Shown here: one piece after another, positions 58,187-64,000 of the stretch
Layout of the letters: every line of letters begins with the position of its first letter
How positions within the stretch are numbered: position 1 is the first letter of the stretch
Origin: Plasmodium coatneyi
Lineage: Eukaryota; Apicomplexa; Aconoidasida; Haemosporida; Plasmodiidae
Length of the DNA: 64,000 nt
NCBI RefSeq assembly: GCF_001680005.1
Contig: NC_033566.1
Coordinates: forward strand, 1-64,000
Direction of reading: 5' to 3'
The notes under the pieces: generated by a model
Told to the model about the DNA's origin: nothing
The model's database searches: none
The model's input: only the letters and a program-made list of their open reading frames with translations
Translations under genes and position numbers: made by a program

Positions 58187-59347
58187 GTTTTATGTATGTG
58201 TACACATATATTTCTTTGTATATATTTTTTACTTTAAATATTGCTTATATATTTATATATTTAATATAAGGAATGTATGCAAGAAATTTTGCCCACATTA
58301 TGATTGGTAAGTGTAGGGGTGGATGAATAGTAAATGTGTGAAATGTGAAATTTTTACTTGTTGTTTCTTAAATAATAATAATATATATGTGTTGTTTAAT
58401 TTTTTCAAGTAATGATGACCTACTATAAATGTATATATATATATATATATATGTATTGTATACATATATATGTGCAGCAGAATCATTACACATGTACATT
58501 GTATACATTGTACATTGGAGCATGTATGTTATTATTATTATTATTTATTAATATTATTATATATTATTATTCTTATATATTATTATTATTTATTATATAC
58601 ATGCGTTCGCTTCAGTTATTGAATATATATATATACCTATATACATATATATATAGTCTATATGTATATATATGTAGTGCACAGTTGTTATATACAGTTC
58701 AAACATAGAAAGAGCTCTTTTTTTTTTTTGTTCTTTTTCTATGCATGTTCACATGAATGTGCACATAAATCTATATTTAGTGAGGGAAGAAGCGTGCACA
58801 TTTATAAAAAGAATGCAGAAGGAAGGAGGAATATGGTACAAAAAAATTGCAATCCTTATATGGAGAAGAAAAAAAAAAAAAAAAAATTCCATTAGTTGTA
58901 TGTGAGAAAAAAAAAAAAAAGAGAAGTATATACACATCCTTCTAGTAATAATTCGTAATACACATGCCTCTCTCCTCGTTCCACATTTCTTCAGCTACGT
59001 TTACTAATAATGAACTCAAACAAAAATATGTATATTACGTTATTTGAGCAATCCGATTCCCCTTTCCGTTCTCCATTTTAATTCATATATTATATTCTAT
59101 ATACATACCTATGTGTTCACTCCCCACACACACTTTTTTTTTTTTCTTTTCTAAAAATGTTCTTTTTTTTCAATTTTATTCCTCTTTCTTTTTTTTTTTC
59201 CTTTTTTTTCCTTCTATCCCTTCTCTTCCTTTTCGGTACATTTTATAACTGTGTGTAAATAGTGTACATGTAGGATTACAAAAAAAAAAAAAAAAAAAAA
59301 TTATAGTTTCTCCCCATGCGGAGAGGGCAGGGGTGGAACGCATCACA
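58187..59347. other. KIR-16/KIR-17 intergenic region
   Basis: AT-rich 5' flank of KIR-16 with TATATA and ATT microsatellites (58430-58660), A runs, and a 'TGTATATTACGTTATTTGAGC' block at 59028-59056. The open frame at 57963-58310 overlaps the exon 1 mini-exon on the other strand and is not called. Confidence 0.6.
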
Positions 59348-60753
59348 TTACATACGTTGATAACTAATATTCCCTGGTCCATCCCTGCGGCGTCCATTAT
59401 ATATGGTAGAATGATCATCAGTTGTTGAATCTGCTATTGTGGTGGATCCAATTGTTGAAGTGCCATTCTCTGTTGAGGTGTATTCCGTAAATGCATCAAA
59501 GTTGCTCCTGGTAGTTTTTTTTTTTCTCTTCCTTATTTTACTGCTCCCTCCTCCAAAATGATTACTAAACCAAGAAGGTAAAAGATTATGCTGAAATAAA
59601 GAAGAAAAGAAAGGGAGGGGTGTAAAAATATGTATTACATACATATACGTGTCTACACATATATATGTCCATATATATATATATATATAACTATATATAT
59701 ACATGTATATATATGAGAGTATTGGTATACTATGATCTATAATGGTAGTTTTACTTTATATAAAAAGAAAGCGACTGTTGGTAATCCCATCATCGGTAGT
59801 ACAGTGGACACAATAGTGGGGACGACGCTACTACCACTTCCTCTTCCATGGGAAGTTGTGGTACCTGGACCAACTCCAGGTCCAGGTCCAGGTCCAAGGC
59901 CTTCCTGTAATGATGACGTCCTCCCTGGTTTTGATGCATCCTCACATTTCAATTGCAACTGTTCTGGATCATTAGTATCATTAAACATTTTTTAAACTGC
60001 TCACAATATGAACCACTCGTAGGAACCCCGCCACAACCACTCCTTACACCTTCATATATTGGTATGATGGCGTCCAAATATTGGCTATATAACTGAGCAC
60101 AGGGGGCCTCCTCATGATTTAGGATGGCTGTTTGTATGACACTGTAATCGTGGTAGTAATCAAATATTGTTTTTCTCTTAAGGAAAAGGTCTTTGCCTAT
60201 AGTTTCACAAATAATTTCACACCCATGTTGAGTATACGAATTATGTAATTGTTCACAAATCATACTTATAATAAGTGAAAGTGAATCACTATCTTTCACA
60301 TTGTTGAACAATATATCCCCTATCCAGAAATATAGCGCGTGACAGAGTTCCTTCTTGTACGGATGTGCATCGGTGCCCTTATACATTTTGTCCACGTAGC
60401 ATATTGCTTTGCCAATTTTATCGATATCATTGCCTTTATTTGCATAATTCAGAGAACTTCCTAAATACCCCTTTATACTTTCAACGGCACTTTCGCCAGC
60501 GCAGGTGTCCGTTTCTTTATTGAACTTGTCATAAAAAAGTACCTCCGACTTTGCATCCTTCAATTTTGGTACCTACAAATATGTGATCAGCAAGCTACAT
60601 ATATATGTTCCTAAATGCTTCAATTCATATATTTTTATTACAGTATAGGTAGAGTGTTACACATAAATAATGTGTTACATGCATGATGTATATATTGGCA
60701 TCTTCTAATTGTGAAGTAACCGTTAATGATGTTCCACCTACTGCATCCGGCAT
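59348..60753 (-). pseudogene. KIR: KIR-17, KIR-like gene with one frameshift
   Basis: Exon 1 60721-60753 (MPDAVGGTSLT, donor GTTACT), exon 2 59755-60572, exon 3 59348-59590. Exon 2 opens VPKLKDAKSEVLFYDKF, core CHALYFWIGDILFNN. The frame breaks at plus 59988-59993, where the coding strand has six A (TTTAAAAAATG) and the family pattern EQFKKMF needs seven. After the break the other frame continues cleanly through a Gly/Pro stalk (GLGPGPGPGVGPG) to the membrane segment STVLPMMGLPTVAFFLYK. Exon 3 opens HNLLPSWFSNHFGGGSSK and ends ISYQRM. Everything else is intact, so a sequencing or slippage event in the A-run is the simplest reading. Confidence 0.85.
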
Positions 60754-61361
60754 TTTGCATATATATCTCTGTGCTCATAGTGAAATTTATTCTTAAGAAC
60801 ACTTCCTTTTTTTTTTTTTTTTGGGGGGGGTTTTCTTTTTATTTAACATTATTTCCCCCCCCCAAAAAAAAAAAAAAAAAAAGGCCGAATTTTGAGCGTA
60901 TATATATATATATCCCACTGTTAAAAATGTGCATAATAATTTGCTACTCCTCCTTCCACTACACCCTTAAAAGGAGGGAGGGCGACATACTACTTGGTAG
61001 GTGTTAGGTGGAAGGAACGTTGTTAGCGGTGGTAGGTGGAAGGAACGTTGTTAGCGGTGGTAGGTGGAAGGAAGATTGTGTTAGGGTGTGGGGGTGAGTG
61101 TTGGGAGAGGGGGTGTAACATTCTCTTTTTTTTTTTTCTCATAAAAGGGAATAGGATTATTAAGTATGTTATCATCATAAATTGTATAGAATAGAACTAA
61201 AAACCATGTCACTCTTGATTCAAATTACCACATAACTTTGGCATTAATTAGTATTATGTACATTCTAATAGTAAATTCATTTTCATTTTAAAATATATTT
61301 GTACATACACACTCAAAAAAGAAGCAAACAAAAAAAGAAAAAAAGAAGAAAAAGCAGCACA
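60754..61361. other. KIR-17/exported-protein intergenic region
   Basis: Divergent promoter region for KIR-17 (minus) and the exported-protein gene (plus). It has T17G9 (60807-60831) facing C9A18 (60856-60882), a near-perfect inverted homopolymer pair, and three copies of TTAGCGGTGGTAGGTGGAAGGAA-like repeats (61000-61080). No gene seen. Confidence 0.6.
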
Positions 61362-62515
61362 ATGATGGCATCTTCTGTGAAGCTGTTCATACTCACCTGT
61401 ACCCTATTCTTGTGGACGCAATACCCCAACTGCGTACGACAAAAACTAATTCATTTCTAAAATCTGCGCATATATTTATTATAAATGAACTTCTATTTTT
61501 TTCTTACTAAAAATAGAAATAAAAAAAAGAAGAGGAAAAAAAAAGAGAAGAAAAATTTCCACCACCCTAACAACCCTTCTCTTCCTTATCTCCTTTTTGT
61601 TTGTTTTAGGTGCGTGCTTTAAGCACATCATCCAAGGGTGTAGAAACGAAAAAAGAGAAAAGTACCCCCTTTGGCACGACCACCAAAGGTGGTGGTGTAA
61701 AAACACAATTAAAACAAGAAAGTGGTGTAAAAACACTAGAATCCAAGTGGAGTGATGATGATGGTACATCAAACAACAACAACGATGACGACGTCATCCC
61801 TTTACAGAAGGAAAGAATAGGCAGCCTCTTTGATCAGAACGATAAAAAATTATATCGTCGACTCAATGCATCAAGAAGTGGTAACAATTGTAACAATGGT
61901 AACAATGGACTCCCCAAAATGGATAATGAGGGTTCTTCCTATCACCCCTTTTGGAAGAATCTCCGTCGTTGCGGTGAAATAGACCGCTCTTTGGACAGGA
62001 GTTCCTCCATGGAGAGCACTTGCTCCATGTGCAGCAGTTCCATGGATAGCCATTCCTCCCTGGACAGCACTTCCTCCATGGACAGCAGTTCCTCCATGGA
62101 TAGCGGTTCCTCCATTGACAGCATCTGCTCCATGGACAGCCTCTTTGAGGAGCGAAGTGATGACTATCATTATGATGACTACGGTCCAACACCATATAGA
62201 AGAAATAAAGCACAAAAAAATGAAAGAAGAATAGGGGTATTCCAACCCAGGGGATGTCGACCTAGAGGGTTTTTTAATAAACTGTTTTATGCTATAAAAA
62301 GAAGCAGGACAAGAAACGCAAGAAAAGGGGGAGCATTCCTGTCCCCTTTCGTATTGACCCTTTTCGCTTTATATTTATTAGTTTTGCCTTGTGTTGGTTT
62401 GATTGTTGCTTTTACGGTAGGTCCACCACCACCCTATGCATGGACCACTTGTGGCATAGCAATTTCTGCATTCATAGCATTTATCTTTTGGAGTGTGGTC
62501 GTTGGAACAAAATGA
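61362..62515 (+). CDS. Probable Plasmodium exported protein, two C-terminal membrane segments
   Basis: Two exons: 61362-61433 (24 residues, MMASSVKLFILTCTLFLWTQ..., donor GTACGA) and 61610-62515 (acceptor TTTTAG, opens VRALSTSSKGVETKK), phase 0, 325 residues. Exon 1 is a hydrophobic signal or recessed signal-anchor. This two-exon layout is typical of Plasmodium exported proteins. A PEXEL-like RRLNA sits near residue 108, but the fifth position is Ala instead of Glu/Gln/Asp, so the export call is not certain. Residues about 150-205 form a Ser/Met/Asp repeat (SSMDS, SSLDS, CSMDS). Two membrane segments near the C-terminus (LFALYLLVLPCVGLIVAFT and ISAFIAFIFWSVVV) are separated by PPPPYAW. I do not recognise a named family. 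Confidence 0.75.
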
Positions 62516-64000
62516 TCCGTACCAAACCGAACCAAGCCGTTTGGGATGAAGGAGAACCATTACAAACCGTTGTTAGAAGGACTCGTACACACCGTTGTTA
62601 AGAGGAGGGAAGAAGGAATGAACAACCGCTGCAAACCACACTGAACAGTGTTGAACCGCTGTTTGAGGAGGAGGAAGGGAGGAACAGCCGTTACAAAGGG
62701 TTACGGAGCGTTGGGAGGAACCGTTGTTGTTTGAAGGAGGAAGGAATTGAACAACCTTTGTTAGGATGAACCGTTGTTTTGGGGAAGGAAAGAAGGTGTT
62801 AGGGTGGTGATTGGTGGAAGGAAGGTTGTTGGGGGTGGTAGGTAGAAGGAAGGTTGTGTTAGGGGTGGAAGGAGAACCTTTGTTTTGGATGAAGGAGAAC
62901 CTTTGTTTTGGATAAAGGAGAACCGTTGTTTGGGGTGGAAGGAATGTTGTTAGTGGTGGGAGGAAGGATGTTAGGAGGGGACGGTAATGTTGTTCCCTCC
63001 CTTGGGGGGAGGGAAGTTGTTCCCTTCGGCGAAGACTGTTCCTTCTTTTAAATGGAACGTCTAAATGTAATATTCAATCTTCTCCCCGCCCCATCCTTTT
63101 TTCTTACCATGAAGTGCATAACATGATGGTTGCAATCACTCCTACCCGCGCGGTTTACAATAATATTTTGGTATATATTTCGATATGTGAACTAATAGGA
63201 ACTAATGCTCTTATGATGTCTGAAGAAGTATCTTATATTTATATGCAACAAAATGGCACGTACTCCTTTATTTTATTTCATTCTATGATTTCTTCACGTT
63301 AATAATATAAATAAAAAGTAATACTTACCGTTTAAAAAAAATACCGCAAAAAAAAAAAAAAAAAAAAAAAAAAGAATAACTTCCCCCGCCATAGAGAGAA
63401 CACATCCTCTTAAGTTGGATAGGTGTCCTTACCGGTCCCCCCCCCTTATTTCTTTTCCTATTGCTATAATTAAAAACAAAAAAAGAGAACGAAAATTTTT
63501 CATATATGATATTATATTTAATGGTAAAAAAAAAGAAAAGAACACACATATAGAACAAAAAATGTGCGATATATGTGAGCTTTTCTCCATTGCAATGTGC
63601 TCAATAAATATTATCTTAAATTTCATAAATAATATCTATGCTCCAGGTTCCGCTATAATGGCTGAATTTTTCTTTTTTCTTTTTCATAGCAAAAAAATTT
63701 GCGATATATATATCGTGTAAAAACCCGAAAAAAAAAAAAAAAAAAAATTCACAGTGTCCTCAATAAAAAACTTTGCATGTGTTATTTGAATTGCATGATG
63801 ATATATTAATAATGTTAAGATTAGTTTTATTTCATAATTTTTAGTGTTCGGCTTTTTAGTAAAGAAAAGTTCCCCTTTGCCCTTTTTTTTTAGTTAATTT
63901 TTTTTTTTTTTTTTTCTGTTTTCTTATATGAGTTTGCAAATATATATGTGTATATGTATATATATAAGGTCGAATATTTATTTACATATTTTTATATATA
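62516..64000. other. Degenerate repeats then AT-rich DNA, no gene seen
   Basis: 62520-63000 is a field of degenerate GGAACCGTTGTT / GGAAGGTTGTTAGGGGTGG units directly after the exported-protein stop. 63001-64000 is AT-rich with A runs at 63346-63373 and 63730-63746, C9 at 63438 and TATATG microsatellite at the end. Short open frames at 63415-63720 and 63429-63626 show no family signature. The next gene, if any, lies outside. Confidence 0.6.

Noticed and set aside
57963..58310. 115-residue plus-strand open frame upstream of KIR-16
   Set aside because: Tyr/Ile/Cys-rich translation of TATATG microsatellite that overlaps the KIR-16 mini-exon and intron 1 on the other strand.
1..64000. tRNA, rRNA, CRISPR or classical transposon genes
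   Set aside because: No cloverleaf-like GC-rich tracts, rRNA segments, spacer-repeat arrays or transposase motifs were seen on reading. A covariance-model scan would settle the RNA genes.

Overview
The window is the left end of a chromosome of a macaque malaria parasite of the Plasmodium knowlesi / P. coatneyi clade. It opens with Plasmodium-type telomere repeats (CCCTAAA/CCCTGAA). It carries only that clade's two signature variant families, KIR (PIR/VIR superfamily) and SICAvar, plus one gene with the layout of an exported protein. Non-coding DNA is AT-rich, with TATATGTA microsatellites and long homopolymers. The excess of KIR (17 genes, 18 domains) over SICAvar (2 genes) leans me towards P. 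coatneyi. Two KIRs carry CD99-like stretches, a trait described for P. knowlesi, so I leave the species open.

Layout. Telomere 1-119. KIR-1 to KIR-6 (1372-16557) lie head to tail on the minus strand and read towards the telomere. A 3.8 kb repeat-rich gap follows. KIR-7 (20394-21728) and SICAvar-1 (23381-26125) are on the plus strand. KIR-8 to KIR-15 (26931-48807) are on the minus strand. After a GGAAGG/TTAGGG-like repeat field comes SICAvar-2 (51872-55813, plus), then KIR-16 and KIR-17 (56565-60753, minus). The exported-protein gene is at 61362-62515 (plus). The last 1.5 kb holds degenerate repeats and AT-rich DNA without a supportable gene.

KIR gene model, read directly from splice sites. 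Exon 1 encodes only 3-14 residues. Exon 2 encodes the cysteine-containing ectodomain with an LPS[KQ] start motif, a central FFYYWLGD-type motif and a C-terminal membrane segment ending in LYK. Exon 3 encodes a basic then Ser/Thr/Asp/Tyr-rich tail that usually opens Y-N-L-L-P-S-W and often ends [VI]xYxxM or YHP(T). Exons join in phase 0 throughout. KIR-2 and KIR-17 each carry one homopolymer frameshift. KIR-11 has two ectodomain exons in one transcription unit. KIR-7 has exons 2 and 3 fused without an intron.

Both families encode variant proteins placed on or in the infected red cell, so the region is a reservoir for antigenic variation. Signs of exchange are visible: near-identical tail exons in KIR-13 and KIR-14, a C-rich intron repeat shared by one KIR subgroup and the SICAvar introns, a short coding block shared by KIR-4 and SICAvar-2, and the same frameshift in both SICAvar tails. 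The most striking content is host-like sequence: KIR-1 and KIR-7 match neighbouring segments of the CD99 ectodomain.
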